Shown piece after piece: positions 6,977-15,863 of a stretch of 21,900 bases of DNA; positions within the stretch are counted from its first letter, which is position 1, and every line of letters starts with the position of its first letter. A program made the translations under genes and the position numbers. The stretch is taken from the NCBI GenBank assembly GCA_002391675.1, contig DGFM01000004.1, forward strand, positions 16,573-38,472, given 5' to 3'. The DNA comes from Cloacimonetes bacterium UBA3900. Lineage in GTDB: Bacteria; Cloacimonadota; Cloacimonadia; Cloacimonadales; Cloacimonadaceae. The notes under the pieces were generated by a model. The model was not told the DNA's origin. It searched no databases and saw nothing but the letters and a program-made list of their open reading frames with translations.

Positions 6977-7664
6977 AGTATTCTTCTATAAATTGGAAGC
7001 GTTTGGTGAATTTGCGTGTGCTGGCTTTGAGAGCGGCTTCGGCGTCGATATTCAGCTTTCTGGCCAGGTTTACCACGCTGAAGATCAGGTCACCGATCTC
7101 CATGGTGATTTGGGCTTCTTGTTGGGATTTGATGGCGGTCTTCAGCTCGTCCAGCTCCTCTTCTATCTTCTCGATCACGGGCAGGATTTCAGACCAGTCA
7201 AAGCCCAATGCGGCAGCCTTTTCCTGCGTGCGCGAGGCGTGGATCAGGGCAGGCATGGAGCCCGGGATGCCGTCCAGGATGCTCTTGCGATGCTTCTTCT
7301 CGCGCTTCTTGATCAGCTCCCAGTTTTGCTTCACGCCCGCTGCATCCTCGATCTTGGCATCTGAAAAGATGTGAGGATGACGGCGGATCAGCTTGCTATT
7401 TATCTTTTCCAGTACGGTGCGGATGTCAAAAAGCTGCTTTTCTTCGGCCATCCGTGCCTGGAAAACTATGTGCAGCATCAGATCGCCCAGCTCCTCGCTG
7501 AGGGCTTCGGGATCATCTGCCTCGATGGCCTCAATAGCTTCGTAGAGCTCCTCTATAAAGTTTGCCCGCAAGGACATAGGCGTCTGCTTGGCATCCCAGG
7601 GGCAGCCGGTTTCAGGGTCGCGCAGCCGCGCCATAATCTCTATCAGTTGGTCAAATTCTTTCAT
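6897..7664 (-). CDS. mazG: Nucleoside triphosphate pyrophosphohydrolase MazG
   Basis: 255 residues, the normal size for two-domain MazG. The first all-alpha NTP-PPase domain carries the metal-binding set 'EELYEAIEAI' (38-47) and 'EELGD' (57-61). The second carries 'EKIEEELDEL' (165-174) and 'MEIGDLIF' (188-195). The N-terminal 'LRDPETGCPWDAKQTPMSL' (14-32) is a MazG hallmark. The enzyme hydrolyses NTPs and dNTPs to the monophosphate and pyrophosphate, a house-cleaning role. In E. coli it also affects ppGpp levels and survival under nutritional stress. The ATG at 7664 overlaps the stop of the ligase gene (ATGA). The end overlaps the proposed start of the histidine kinase by 80 bases. In the same operon sits another metabolite-repair enzyme, nnr. 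Confidence 0.96.
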   Translation of the reverse strand: MKEFDQLIEIMARLRDPETGCPWDAKQTPMSLRANFIEELYEAIEAIEADDPEALSEELGDLMLHIVFQARMAEEKQLFDIRTVLEKINSKLIRRHPHIFSDAKIEDAAGVKQNWELIKKREKKHRKSILDGIPGSMPALIHASRTQEKAAALGFDWSEILPVIEKIEEELDELKTAIKSQQEAQITMEIGDLIFSVVNLARKLNIDAEAALKASTRKFTKRFQFIEEYYETHQKDIKSAGLEELDKIWELAKKQ

Positions 7665-8947
7665 GTATCCTCTTTCTTTTGAATGGGTTTGCGGCTAAGC
7701 GCATACATAAAGCCTATACAGGTCCAAAATGCGATGCTCAGGTCGTATTGCTGGATAAAAACGTCGGTAAGACAAGCAAATAGCAGCGACACCATCCCGA
7801 TGTAGATGACGGAGTAATAGTGGTCTTGGCTGGGCTTGACCACGCGGCGGCGGAAGTCTCTCAGCACGCGGTAAATGATCCAGAAATAGCAGATAAAGCC
7901 AAAGATGCCGATCTCGACAAGCACCCTCAAAAAGAGGTTGTGCGGGTGTTCTGCATAGAGGAAGGTGTAGGGGATGATGCCCCAATACCAGGTCTCCCAA
8001 GTGCTGATGCCCATGCCAAAGAACGGCTGCTGCAGTATCTGCCTGACCGCATGATACCAGGCAAGCAGGCGGATGAAGATGGAGAGGTCGAAGCTGAAGG
8101 TTTGCTGGACGCGCTCGATCATGGAGGCAGGGATAATTAGCGGAATCAGGAGCAGGATCACAATCCCGATCAACCTGAAACGCTTCATCTTGAATATCAT
8201 CAGGAAGAAGCCGAAAAAGAGGGCTAAGAGCGCCATGCGCGTGTAGGTGTAAACCATTCCCAAAAAGATGACTACAGCTCCCAAATACCAGAGCAGGCTC
8301 TTGCGTTTATCCTTTTCCCTCATGCCCAAAGCGATGGCAAAGAAGAGTCCCAGGAGGTAAAAGCCGTTGATCGTCATGGCCGTAACCCACAGTGAGCCAA
8401 TCCTTTTGCCGGGATTCATGAAAGCCACGATGATGCCGATAAAAGCCAGAAAGATATTGATGCAGGCGATGATGCGCACCCAGATGTCAAAGAGCTTGGC
8501 ATCTATATCACTGTTGGCAAAGCAGACCAGCATCACCGTCGGAACTATCGCCGTGGAAAAGAAATAGGGCAGGGCACGATCCGGAGTGCCGCTCCTGATG
8601 AGTCCATAAAGTGAAGTGCCGATGAGGATGGCAGTAGCCACAGGGAAGGGCCACAACAGCTTGCGCCTTTCTTGATAGTATTGGGTAAGCACAGAAAAGA
8701 CCAGCAAGGCCAGCACCACATAAAAGGTCGGCTCGAAGGGCTTTACCAAAAAGAGGGTGGAAAAGAGCACGCAAACCCTGAAATTGAGCCCAAAGGCAAA
8801 GGCCACAAAGACCCACACACCCAGGAAAGCCAGGGTGATGGCCGCGATGCCAAAGGTCACGGCCTGCAAAGCCTGCGCCAGATACAGGCACAAGCTCATC
8901 AATGCCAGATAGATAATCGGCTTGGCTACTCTTTGCAGTGCTTCCAA
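7661..8947 (-). CDS. O-antigen ligase / Wzy-like polymerase family membrane protein
   Basis: A 428-residue polytopic inner-membrane protein with about ten or more hydrophobic helices and few charged residues. It has the Wzy_C (O-antigen ligase) signature: 'MVYTYTRMALLALFF' (231-245) with Arg237, 'QPFFGMGISTWE' (307-318), and the large-loop 'AEHPHNLFLRVLVEIGIFG' (332-350) with His334, His336 and Asn337. Members either polymerise O-units or ligate polysaccharide to an acceptor. Sequence alone does not separate WaaL from Wzy. The start codon is TTG at 8947, chosen because AGGAG stands six bases upstream and overlaps the stop of the wzz-like gene. The wzz-like neighbour, a chain-length regulator, supports a polysaccharide role. 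No glycosyltransferases are in the window. Confidence 0.9.
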   Translation of the reverse strand: MEALQRVAKPIIYLALMSLCLYLAQALQAVTFGIAAITLAFLGVWVFVAFAFGLNFRVCVLFSTLFLVKPFEPTFYVVLALLVFSVLTQYYQERRKLLWPFPVATAILIGTSLYGLIRSGTPDRALPYFFSTAIVPTVMLVCFANSDIDAKLFDIWVRIIACINIFLAFIGIIVAFMNPGKRIGSLWVTAMTINGFYLLGLFFAIALGMREKDKRKSLLWYLGAVVIFLGMVYTYTRMALLALFFGFFLMIFKMKRFRLIGIVILLLIPLIIPASMIERVQQTFSFDLSIFIRLLAWYHAVRQILQQPFFGMGISTWETWYWGIIPYTFLYAEHPHNLFLRVLVEIGIFGFICYFWIIYRVLRDFRRRVVKPSQDHYYSVIYIGMVSLLFACLTDVFIQQYDLSIAFWTCIGFMYALSRKPIQKKEDT

Positions 8948-8956
8948 AGTCTGCTC

Positions 8957-10120
8957 CTAAAGGTCTTGGCGCAGCTCCAGCAGTCTGTCTTTATTGCGTT
9001 CCAGGATGGATTTGAAGAGCACGATGATCACGGCAACCACAAAGGCCGCAAAGAAGGCAATCACGCAGATCATGGCGCGCTTGGGCCGGGAGCGCAAACC
9101 CGCTTCCCTGGGGTAGTCCAGGACGTCCACCGAGGGTGTATCCTTCAGCTCTTCCAGGCGTGCGGCCTCATATTGCGGATAGAGGAATTCAAAGACGGCG
9201 GTCTGAATCATGAGCTCCATCTTGATCTGAGCATAACGCGAGCCCAAATCCGGCAATGAGGAGATGTCTATCAGATAGCGGGGCTTGACCTTACTCTTGC
9301 CGCTTTCCATTTCCTTGATCTGAGCATTCAGGGCATCTCTTTTGACCTTCAGTTCCTGCACGACGGGTGAGTTCTCGTTCAAGGTCTGAAGCGCCATTTC
9401 CAGCTCTATATCCGCAGCCATCTTGGTGGCAACCAGCTCTGCATAACTCTTGATCAACACGGTGGCCTGCTCCTCGATGTCGATGGCGTTGCTGCTCTGT
9501 CTAAATTCTTTATCTGCAGCGATCAGGGAATCCAAAACCGCTCTGGTCTCAGCCACTCTTTCTTCCAAAAAGATGCGTTCACGCTTGCCCCGGGTGAGCT
9601 TTTGGTCTTGGTTGTATTCCTCCAGCTTTTGCAGGTAATAATTTACCATATCCATACTTAGCTTCTTGTCTTTGGTCTTTACGCTGATGCTGATAAGACT
9701 GGCTTTTTCGCTGATGCTGACCTTGACCACCCGCTTCTTCAGCTTCTTGAGCGCAATATCCATCTGCATCAAGCTGTCCCGCTCGCTGATCTTGAAATAG
9801 CGGATGAGATCAAAATGACGGATCACATCCTCAGAAAAGCGTCTCGAACGCAAGGCCGAAACGGCATTGAGGCTGCCCTGAAGCTTATCCTGCTTCATGA
9901 TGTTGGAAGCCAAACTTCCCAGGCCGGGGAGATTGATGGGCAAAGAGGCAGTCTCATCGCCCACAATGTAAAACGTGGCTTCGCTCTCCCAAATTTTGGG
10001 CGTGACCAGCGAATAAATCACCGCGGCCACACTGACGATGCCTACGAAGATGATGATGAACCAGCGATGGTCCAGCAAGATCCTGATCAGTTCAAAGACG
10101 TCGAACTCTCGTTTTTCCAT
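8957..10120 (-). CDS. Wzz-type polysaccharide chain-length determinant (PCP family)
   Basis: 387 residues with the classic layout: a short cytoplasmic N-terminus, TM1 (about 20-40), a large periplasmic region (about 41-347) with charged, probably coiled-coil helices around 165-275, and TM2 (about 349-369) just after the Pro-containing stretch 'YPREAGLRSRPKRA'. The cytoplasmic tail of about 18 residues has no tyrosine-kinase domain and no tyrosine cluster, so it resembles Wzz/PCP-1 more than Wzc. Such proteins set the length of O-antigen or exopolysaccharide chains together with a Wzy polymerase, which is the likely role of the next gene. The ATG at 10120 has an AAGGA site about nine bases upstream. 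It is the first gene of the six-gene operon. Confidence 0.9.
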   Translation of the reverse strand: MEKREFDVFELIRILLDHRWFIIIFVGIVSVAAVIYSLVTPKIWESEATFYIVGDETASLPINLPGLGSLASNIMKQDKLQGSLNAVSALRSRRFSEDVIRHFDLIRYFKISERDSLMQMDIALKKLKKRVVKVSISEKASLISISVKTKDKKLSMDMVNYYLQKLEEYNQDQKLTRGKRERIFLEERVAETRAVLDSLIAADKEFRQSSNAIDIEEQATVLIKSYAELVATKMAADIELEMALQTLNENSPVVQELKVKRDALNAQIKEMESGKSKVKPRYLIDISSLPDLGSRYAQIKMELMIQTAVFEFLYPQYEAARLEELKDTPSVDVLDYPREAGLRSRPKRAMICVIAFFAAFVVAVIIVLFKSILERNKDRLLELRQDL

Positions 10121-10275
10121 TAACTTATATCCTTAAGATTGCTATTAATATAGGTTTTTACTCTAAAGTGCATGGTTTTTGGAAAGCGATTTGCTGTCAA
10201 TCTATTTAGACAAAATGCGTGGATTTGACTCTGAAATACATTGACAGCTAAGGCCCTCCGGCCACGCTTGTTCTC
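10121..10275. promoter_or_regulatory. Divergent intergenic region with a perfect 9-bp inverted repeat and back-to-back TTGACA boxes
   Basis: GCTGTCAAT (10193-10201) and ATTGACAGC (10240-10248) are perfect inverted copies 38 bases apart. Each contains a TTGACA hexamer facing outward: minus strand over 10195-10200 toward wzz, plus strand over 10241-10246 toward the exonuclease gene. The -10 hexamers at the expected distances are poor (AACCAT for the minus strand; none clear for the plus strand). The repeat could be a pair of -35 boxes, a regulator operator, or both. The plus-strand gene has no ribosome binding site before its ATG. Confidence 0.45.
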
Positions 10276-11445
10276 ATGGCTCACACTCAAGATTTTGACC
10301 TTAAGACACTCATCCGCGAGCTCTTGCAAGCGACGCTGGGCGGGGAGTATTCTGCCCACGAAGAAGACAGCGTGCTCATCATCTCCGAGAGCTGGGAGGG
10401 CTACAGCGACGAGGGAGTGAGCCTGGACTTGCAGGACATCCCCGAGGTGCTCCTGAACTGGGCTCAGCTGGATGTTTCGCAGGGCCCGGATGTGAATGAG
10501 CTGCTGGTCTTAGACCTGGAAACCACGGGCTTGGGCAGGGGCAACACGCTGGCTTTCCTCATCGGCCTGGGCTATTTTGAGGATGGCAAATACAAGGTGG
10601 AGCAGATCTTCCTGCCGGAGCCCGATGCCGAGCTCAACAGCTTTGACCGGCTGATCGAGCTCCTCGAAACTCACAGCGTCTTAGTCACCTTCAATGGCAA
10701 AAGCTTCGACATCCCGGTGCTTGAATCACGCCTCCTCTACCACCGCATCTGGCTTAACCTGCGGGAAAAGGAGCACATAGACCTCCTGCATATGGCGCGG
10801 CGCCTGTGGAAGAACACCTTGCCCTCCTGCGCCCTGGAAAGCCTGGAATACTATGTGATGGGCGTGCTGCGTGATCCGGAGTTTGACATAGACGGCGGCC
10901 AGATCCCGCAAGCGTATGGCGAATACCTCATGAGCGGCGACGTGGAGCCGCTGCTTAAGATCGTCAAACACAATCAGTTGGACATCATCTACACCATGGC
11001 TTTGATGGTGATTATCTGCGACGCTCTCCGCCTGCCCATCGAGGTGGGAAAAGACGCCCGAGTGGATTATCATGCGGTGGCGAGGCTGTATCAGAGCCAA
11101 GGTCAGAAGGACGTAGCCAAGCAGATCCTATGTGAGATGAAGGACTTAAGTATCGCCACGGTGGAAAGCGTCCATGAGCTGGGGCAGCTGTGCAAACGGG
11201 ATAAAGAGCTTGAGGAAGCGCAGCACTGCTTTGAATATGGCGCCGCACTTTCGCATCCGCCTTCCCTGCTGGCTTTGGCGATTCTATTGGAGCAAACAAA
11301 AGAGTATGAGCAAGCTCTGGAGTATACCGAGCAGCTCTTAAGCCAGCAGCAAAGCCTTCCCTTGCCGGATCTTAGGCAGCTGCACGACATCGATAAGCGG
11401 CGAATTCGCCTGCAGAGAAAGATAGCCAAAAAGGCACATAAGTGA
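10276..11445 (+). CDS. YprB-type RNase-H-fold exonuclease with C-terminal TPR-like repeats
   Basis: 389 residues. A DEDD exonuclease-like domain of the YprB family covers about 72-250. Visible acidic residues are Asp80 and Glu82 in 'LVLDLETTGLGRGN', Asp145 in 'VTFNGKSFDIPVLESR', Asp169 in 'HIDLLHMARRLW', and Asp236 in 'VKHNQLDIIYTMAL' with His232/Asn233. The middle segment 'LPSCALESLEYYVMG' is also typical. From about 265 to 375 helical pairs resembling TPRs follow ('ARLYQSQGQKDVAKQIL', 'ALEYTEQLL'), as in other family members. A nuclease acting on nucleic acid is predicted. Substrate is unknown. The ATG at 10276 has no Shine-Dalgarno site, and no later Met would keep the whole protein. It overlaps the next gene by four bases (GTGA). 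Confidence 0.88.
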   Translation: MAHTQDFDLKTLIRELLQATLGGEYSAHEEDSVLIISESWEGYSDEGVSLDLQDIPEVLLNWAQLDVSQGPDVNELLVLDLETTGLGRGNTLAFLIGLGYFEDGKYKVEQIFLPEPDAELNSFDRLIELLETHSVLVTFNGKSFDIPVLESRLLYHRIWLNLREKEHIDLLHMARRLWKNTLPSCALESLEYYVMGVLRDPEFDIDGGQIPQAYGEYLMSGDVEPLLKIVKHNQLDIIYTMALMVIICDALRLPIEVGKDARVDYHAVARLYQSQGQKDVAKQILCEMKDLSIATVESVHELGQLCKRDKELEEAQHCFEYGAALSHPPSLLALAILLEQTKEYEQALEYTEQLLSQQQSLPLPDLRQLHDIDKRRIRLQRKIAKKAHK

Positions 11446-12140
11446 ACAAGAGACACAAGACCATCACCCTGCAGGGACACAGCATAGAGCTGCAGCGCAA
11501 GCGCATCAAGAACATAAACTTAGCCGTCTATCCCGCTACGGGCAGGATACGGATTTCGGTGCCCGAGCGCATGGACGAAGAGCACGTAATAAAGTTCCTA
11601 AAGTCCAAGCTGAGCTGGATCGAGAGACAACTGGCGAAAGCAAAGCCGAGGACACCCATCAGCTACGAGAGCGGCTCCACACACCAATTGGAGGGCAAAA
11701 GCTACATCTTAAACCTGATACCAGGCGCCAGTTCAAACTGCATCCAGCTGCATGAAGAGGGGCGCATAGACCTGTATTTGAAGCCGGGCCGCAGCACCGA
11801 GCACGCAGCCAAGCTGCTGAAAGAGTGGCATCGGGCCAGGCTCAAAGCCAGAGTACAACCCTTGATGGATAAATGGCAGAAGGTAATAGGCGTGAAAGTA
11901 AGCGCCTGGAACATCAAGCAGATGAAGACCAAATGGGGCAGCTGCAACACGCGTGACAAGCGCATCTGGCTGAGTTTGGAGCTGGCCAAGAAGTGCGACA
12001 GGTATCTGGAATACGTGATCGTGCACGAGCTGGTGCATCTGCTGGAAAGAGGGCACAACGAGCGCTTCTATAGCTTGCTGAATAAGTACTTACCGGACTG
12101 GAGGCAGCGGAAGGCATTATCTTTATCGGCTCAGGACTAA
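11442..12140 (+). CDS. YgjP-like (DUF45) zinc metallopeptidase domain protein
   Basis: 232 residues. The C-terminal half carries the zinc site 'VIVHELVHLLERGHNERFY' (192-210): His195, catalytic Glu196, His199 and third ligand His205. It is preceded by 'KTKWGSCNTRDKRIWLSLEL' (162-181), a hallmark of the YgjP/SprT-like family. The N-terminal half is a beta-rich segment ('IKNINLAVYPATGRIRISVP', 22-41) usual for this family. No signal peptide or membrane helix is seen, so it is cytoplasmic. The family is often linked to restriction or DNA-repair contexts, but no substrate is assigned. The start is GTG at 11442, overlapping the upstream stop as GTGA, so the protein is probably made by translational coupling with the exonuclease. 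No terminator is obvious after it. Confidence 0.92.
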   Translation: MNKRHKTITLQGHSIELQRKRIKNINLAVYPATGRIRISVPERMDEEHVIKFLKSKLSWIERQLAKAKPRTPISYESGSTHQLEGKSYILNLIPGASSNCIQLHEEGRIDLYLKPGRSTEHAAKLLKEWHRARLKARVQPLMDKWQKVIGVKVSAWNIKQMKTKWGSCNTRDKRIWLSLELAKKCDRYLEYVIVHELVHLLERGHNERFYSLLNKYLPDWRQRKALSLSAQD

Positions 12141-12235
12141 GGTCGCTACCGATGATTGGGTCTGTCATCCGGGATACCGTTATCGGTCAAAAAGCTTGGA
12201 TTTATCGCTATTTGGTCATGTTGTCAACTTCTCAC

Positions 12236-12264
12236 TTGACATAAATGCCGCTTCCAATTCTCAT
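12236..12264 (+). promoter_or_regulatory. Candidate promoter of nifJ
   Basis: TTGACA at 12236-12241, a 17-base spacer, then TCTCAT at 12259-12264 (4/6 to TATAAT). Transcription would start near 12271, giving a leader of about 50 nt. A second AT-rich hexamer TATAAA (12268-12273) lies just downstream without a matching -35. A strong AAAGGAG ribosome site (12307-12313) sits nine bases before the ATG at 12323. Confidence 0.4.
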
Positions 12265-12322
12265 GTCTATAAACCCTCGTTTTTATACAACAATAAAAAA
12301 AGAATAAAAGGAGTTACCAGAC

Positions 12323-15300
12323 ATGGCTAATCAAAAGAAAACTACCATGGACGGCAATGCCGCAGCAGCACACGTTGCTTATGCATTCTCAGACGTTGCT
12401 GCCATTTATCCCATCACACCCTCATCCGGTATGGGAGAGCTCGCCGATGCTTGGGCAGCGGAAGGGCGCAAGAATATCAATGGCACGACTGTAGATGTGA
12501 TCGAGCTTCAGAGTGAAGCCGGTGCAGCAGGCGCAGTTCACGGTTCTCTTTCTGCCGGTGCTGTGACCACCACTTTCACCGCATCCCAAGGCTTGATGTT
12601 GATGCTTCCCAATATGCACAAGATCGCCGGTGAGATGCTTCCCGCCGTATTTTATGTGACCGCACGCTCGCTTGCGGCGCAATCCCTCTCCATTTTTGGC
12701 GACCATTCAGACGTGATGGCTGCCCGCAACACCGGTTTTGCCTTCCTGGCCTGTAACAGTGTGCAGGAAGTGATGGACCTTTCCGTTGTGGCTCAGCTGG
12801 CCACGATGAAGACCTCCATTCCCTTTGTGGTCTTCTTTGATGGATTCCGCACCTCGCACGAGCTGCAAAAGATTAACGTGATTGACTATGAGACCATGGC
12901 CGAGCTCAACGACCCCAAGCTGGTCGAGAAGTTCCGCGCCAACGCCCTCAACCCCGAAAAGCCCCGCGTCAAGGTGGGTCAGCACTCTCCGGATGTCTAC
13001 TTCCAGGGCCGTGAATCCACCAACAAGTTTTATCAAGGCGCAACCGATGTGATCGCCGAGACGATGAAGCAGGTGGGCGACAAGATCGGCCGCTATTACA
13101 AGCCCTTTGAATATGTGGGCCACCCCGAAGCCGAAAACGTGATCGTATCCATGGGCAGCAGCTGCGAAACCATCGAAGAGACAATCAATTACCTCAACGA
13201 CAAGCGCGATATGAAGCTGGGCCTCGTCAAGGTGAGAGTCTACCGTCCCTTCAGCACAAAGCACTTCACAGAAGTACTGCCCAAGAGCGTGAAAAACATC
13301 GCCGTCTTAGACAGAACCAAGGAACCCGGTTCCATCGGCGAACCGCTTTATCTGGACGTAGTCTCAGCCCTCAAGGATCGCAAAGACACCTTCATCATCG
13401 GCGGACGCTATGGTCTTTCCAGCAAAGAATTCACACCCACCATGGTATTGGCTGTTTACAAACACCTCATGGCCAAGGGTTTCCATGGCTTCACCGTGGG
13501 CATCGAAGATGACGTCACTCACCTCAGCCTGCCCTTGGACGAAGAAATCAACACCGTCCCCGAAGGCACCATCAGCCTTAAATTCTGGGGCTTGGGCTCA
13601 GACGGAACCGTGGGTGCAAACCAAAACAGCATCAAGATCATCGGTGACAATACAGACCTGAACGTGCAGGGCTATTTCCAATATGACAGCAAAAAGAGCG
13701 GTGGCATCACACGCAGCCACTTGCGCTTTGGCAAAGCTCCCATCCACAGCCAGTATCTGGTTGCCAAGGAAGACTTTGTGGCCTGTCACAACCAAGCCTT
13801 CATCGGCCGTTTCGACCTCTTGGGCGGCATCAAAGAAGGCGGCGTGTTCCTGCTCAACTCCTTCTGGAGCCGCGATGAGGCCTTCAACAACCTCACCCGC
13901 GATATGCAGAAGACCATCATAGATAAAAAGATCAAATTCTACAATATCGACGCACTCAAGATCGCTGAAGAAGTGGGACTGGGCGGACGCATCAACACCG
14001 TGATGCAGACCGCTTTCTTCCTCATCTCCGGCGTTTTGGACCGCGAAGAAGCGATGAAGCTGATCAAGGAAGCCGCAGTCAAGACCTACGGCCGCAGAGG
14101 CGAGAAGGTAGTGCAGATGAACCTCAACGCTATCGACAAAACCAGCGAAGCCTTGGTGCAGATTGACGTTCCCGCCACGCTGCCTGAGGAGCACGCTCCC
14201 ATGAAGCAGCTGGTTCCGGAAGGCTCCACCGGCTTTATCAAAGACGTGATCGAGCCCATCATGCGCGAAGAAGGCAACCAGATCAAGGTCTCGCAGATGA
14301 CCACCGACGGCTATGCCATGAGCGGCACCGCCAAGCTGGAAAAGCGCCGTGTGTCCCCCTTCGTGCCCCGCTGGAATGCCGAACTCTGCATCCAGTGCAA
14401 CCAATGCGCCTTCGTCTGCCCTCACGCTGCGATCAGACCCAAATTGGTCAAAGAAGAAGACCTCAAAGACGCCCCCGAAAGCTTCAACACCCTCAAAGCC
14501 ATCGGCGCAGACGGCTATCGCTACAAACTGCAAGTGTATGTGGACGACTGCCAGGGATGTAAAGTCTGCGTGAACGAATGCCCCAGACAAGCCTTGGAAA
14601 TGATGCCCATCGAAGAGGAACTGGAAAGAGGCGAAGTGGCAAACTATCAATACTTTGAAAAGCTCCCCTACGACGTGCTGGGCAACAGCAAGGAAGACTC
14701 CGTGAAGGGAAGCCAGTTCAAACAGCCTCTGTTGGAGTTCTCAGGCGCCTGTGCCGGCTGCGGTGAAACGCCCTATATCAAGCTGATTACACAGCTCTAT
14801 GGCGACCGCATGATCATCGCCAACGCCACCGGTTGCTCATCAATCTGGGGCGGAACCTTCCCCACCATCCCTTATGCAGTCAACCAAGACGGACGTGGCC
14901 CCGCCTGGGCAAACAGCCTCTTTGAAGACAATGCCGAGTATGGATTTGGAATGCGTCTGGCCGTGGATTCACACCGCAAGCTGCTCAAGCAAGCCATGAC
15001 CGTGATGATGGATAAAGACATCAATCCCGCTCTGAAAGAAGCTTTTGGCTATGCGCTGGAACACTGGAACGATGTGGACGACGCCGCCAGAGAAAACCAG
15101 ATGAAGATCAAGGCATTGTTGCCCGAGGCGATCAAAAACGCCTGTGCAGGTTGCGTCGGACACCTGGATAGAATCCGCGTCCTGCAGGATTACATCCTGG
15201 AAAGATCCATCTGGTGCTTCGGTGGAGACGGCTGGGCCTATGACATCGGCTACGGTGGATTGGATCACGTGCTGGCCTCCAACAAGAACATCAACGTGCT

Positions 15301-15844
15301 TGTTCTCGATACCGAAGTGTATTCCAACACCGGTGGCCAGGCCTCCAAGAGCACGCCTCTGGGCTCCATCGCCCGCTTTGCAGAAGCCGGCAAGAACACC
15401 AACAAGAAGGACTTGGGCATGATGATGATGAGCTATGGCTACGTCTACGTGGCATCTATCGCCATGGGCGCCAACAAGGTGCAAGCCATCAACGCCATCA
15501 AGGAAGCAGAAGCCTATCCCGGCCCCTCAATCATCATTTCCTACGCCCCCTGCATCAACCACGGCATCGATATGTCACACGCACAGATCCGCCAGAAAAA
15601 GGCTGTGGAATCAGGATACTGGGTGCTCTACCGCTACAACCCGCTCAAGGCGCAGGAAGGCAAAAACCCCTTCACCTTGGATAGCAAAGAGCCCACCATG
15701 CCCGTGACCGAATTTCTCAAGGGCGAACGCCGCTACGCCGGCCTGGAAGCTATCTTCCCCGAACGCTTTGAGAATTTCCAAGACATGAGCAAGGTGTTCT
15801 ACAAGGAAAGATACCTCAAATATAAAGAGTTAGCTGATAAATAA
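12323..15844 (+). CDS. nifJ: Pyruvate:ferredoxin (flavodoxin) oxidoreductase, single-chain
   Basis: 1173 residues, the standard length of the homodimeric enzyme. It oxidises pyruvate with CoA to acetyl-CoA and CO2, passing electrons to ferredoxin, a central step in anaerobes. Domain order is complete: N-terminal pyruvate-binding domain ('DVAAIYPITPSSGMGELADA'), middle domains, a two-cluster ferredoxin domain, and a C-terminal thiamine-diphosphate domain. Cluster ligands are Cys689/692/695/699 ('CIQCNQCAFVCP') and Cys743/746/749/753 ('CQGCKVCVNECP'). The proximal cluster is Cys810/Cys813 ('CAGCGE'), Cys838 ('NATGCSSIWGG') and Cys1077 ('APCINHG'). ThDP-binding motifs are 'GGDGWAYDIGYGG' and 'DTEVYSNTGGQASKSTPLG'. 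Codon choice is strongly biased to C-ending codons, consistent with high expression. It is transcribed alone, with its own promoter region and terminator. Confidence 0.98.
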   Translation: MANQKKTTMDGNAAAAHVAYAFSDVAAIYPITPSSGMGELADAWAAEGRKNINGTTVDVIELQSEAGAAGAVHGSLSAGAVTTTFTASQGLMLMLPNMHKIAGEMLPAVFYVTARSLAAQSLSIFGDHSDVMAARNTGFAFLACNSVQEVMDLSVVAQLATMKTSIPFVVFFDGFRTSHELQKINVIDYETMAELNDPKLVEKFRANALNPEKPRVKVGQHSPDVYFQGRESTNKFYQGATDVIAETMKQVGDKIGRYYKPFEYVGHPEAENVIVSMGSSCETIEETINYLNDKRDMKLGLVKVRVYRPFSTKHFTEVLPKSVKNIAVLDRTKEPGSIGEPLYLDVVSALKDRKDTFIIGGRYGLSSKEFTPTMVLAVYKHLMAKGFHGFTVGIEDDVTHLSLPLDEEINTVPEGTISLKFWGLGSDGTVGANQNSIKIIGDNTDLNVQGYFQYDSKKSGGITRSHLRFGKAPIHSQYLVAKEDFVACHNQAFIGRFDLLGGIKEGGVFLLNSFWSRDEAFNNLTRDMQKTIIDKKIKFYNIDALKIAEEVGLGGRINTVMQTAFFLISGVLDREEAMKLIKEAAVKTYGRRGEKVVQMNLNAIDKTSEALVQIDVPATLPEEHAPMKQLVPEGSTGFIKDVIEPIMREEGNQIKVSQMTTDGYAMSGTAKLEKRRVSPFVPRWNAELCIQCNQCAFVCPHAAIRPKLVKEEDLKDAPESFNTLKAIGADGYRYKLQVYVDDCQGCKVCVNECPRQALEMMPIEEELERGEVANYQYFEKLPYDVLGNSKEDSVKGSQFKQPLLEFSGACAGCGETPYIKLITQLYGDRMIIANATGCSSIWGGTFPTIPYAVNQDGRGPAWANSLFEDNAEYGFGMRLAVDSHRKLLKQAMTVMMDKDINPALKEAFGYALEHWNDVDDAARENQMKIKALLPEAIKNACAGCVGHLDRIRVLQDYILERSIWCFGGDGWAYDIGYGGLDHVLASNKNINVLVLDTEVYSNTGGQASKSTPLGSIARFAEAGKNTNKKDLGMMMMSYGYVYVASIAMGANKVQAINAIKEAEAYPGPSIIISYAPCINHGIDMSHAQIRQKKAVESGYWVLYRYNPLKAQEGKNPFTLDSKEPTMPVTEFLKGERRYAGLEAIFPERFENFQDMSKVFYKERYLKYKELADK

Positions 15845-15863
15845 TAGCTTAACCGTGATAAAA

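Noticed and set aside
12147..12192. Possible hairpin ACCG/CGGT downstream of the metallopeptidase gene as a terminator
   Set aside because: The stem has only four pairs and no T-run follows.
13598..14650. 350-codon minus-strand frame opposite nifJ
   Set aside because: It covers the conserved ferredoxin-domain coding of nifJ and is a product of its codon bias.
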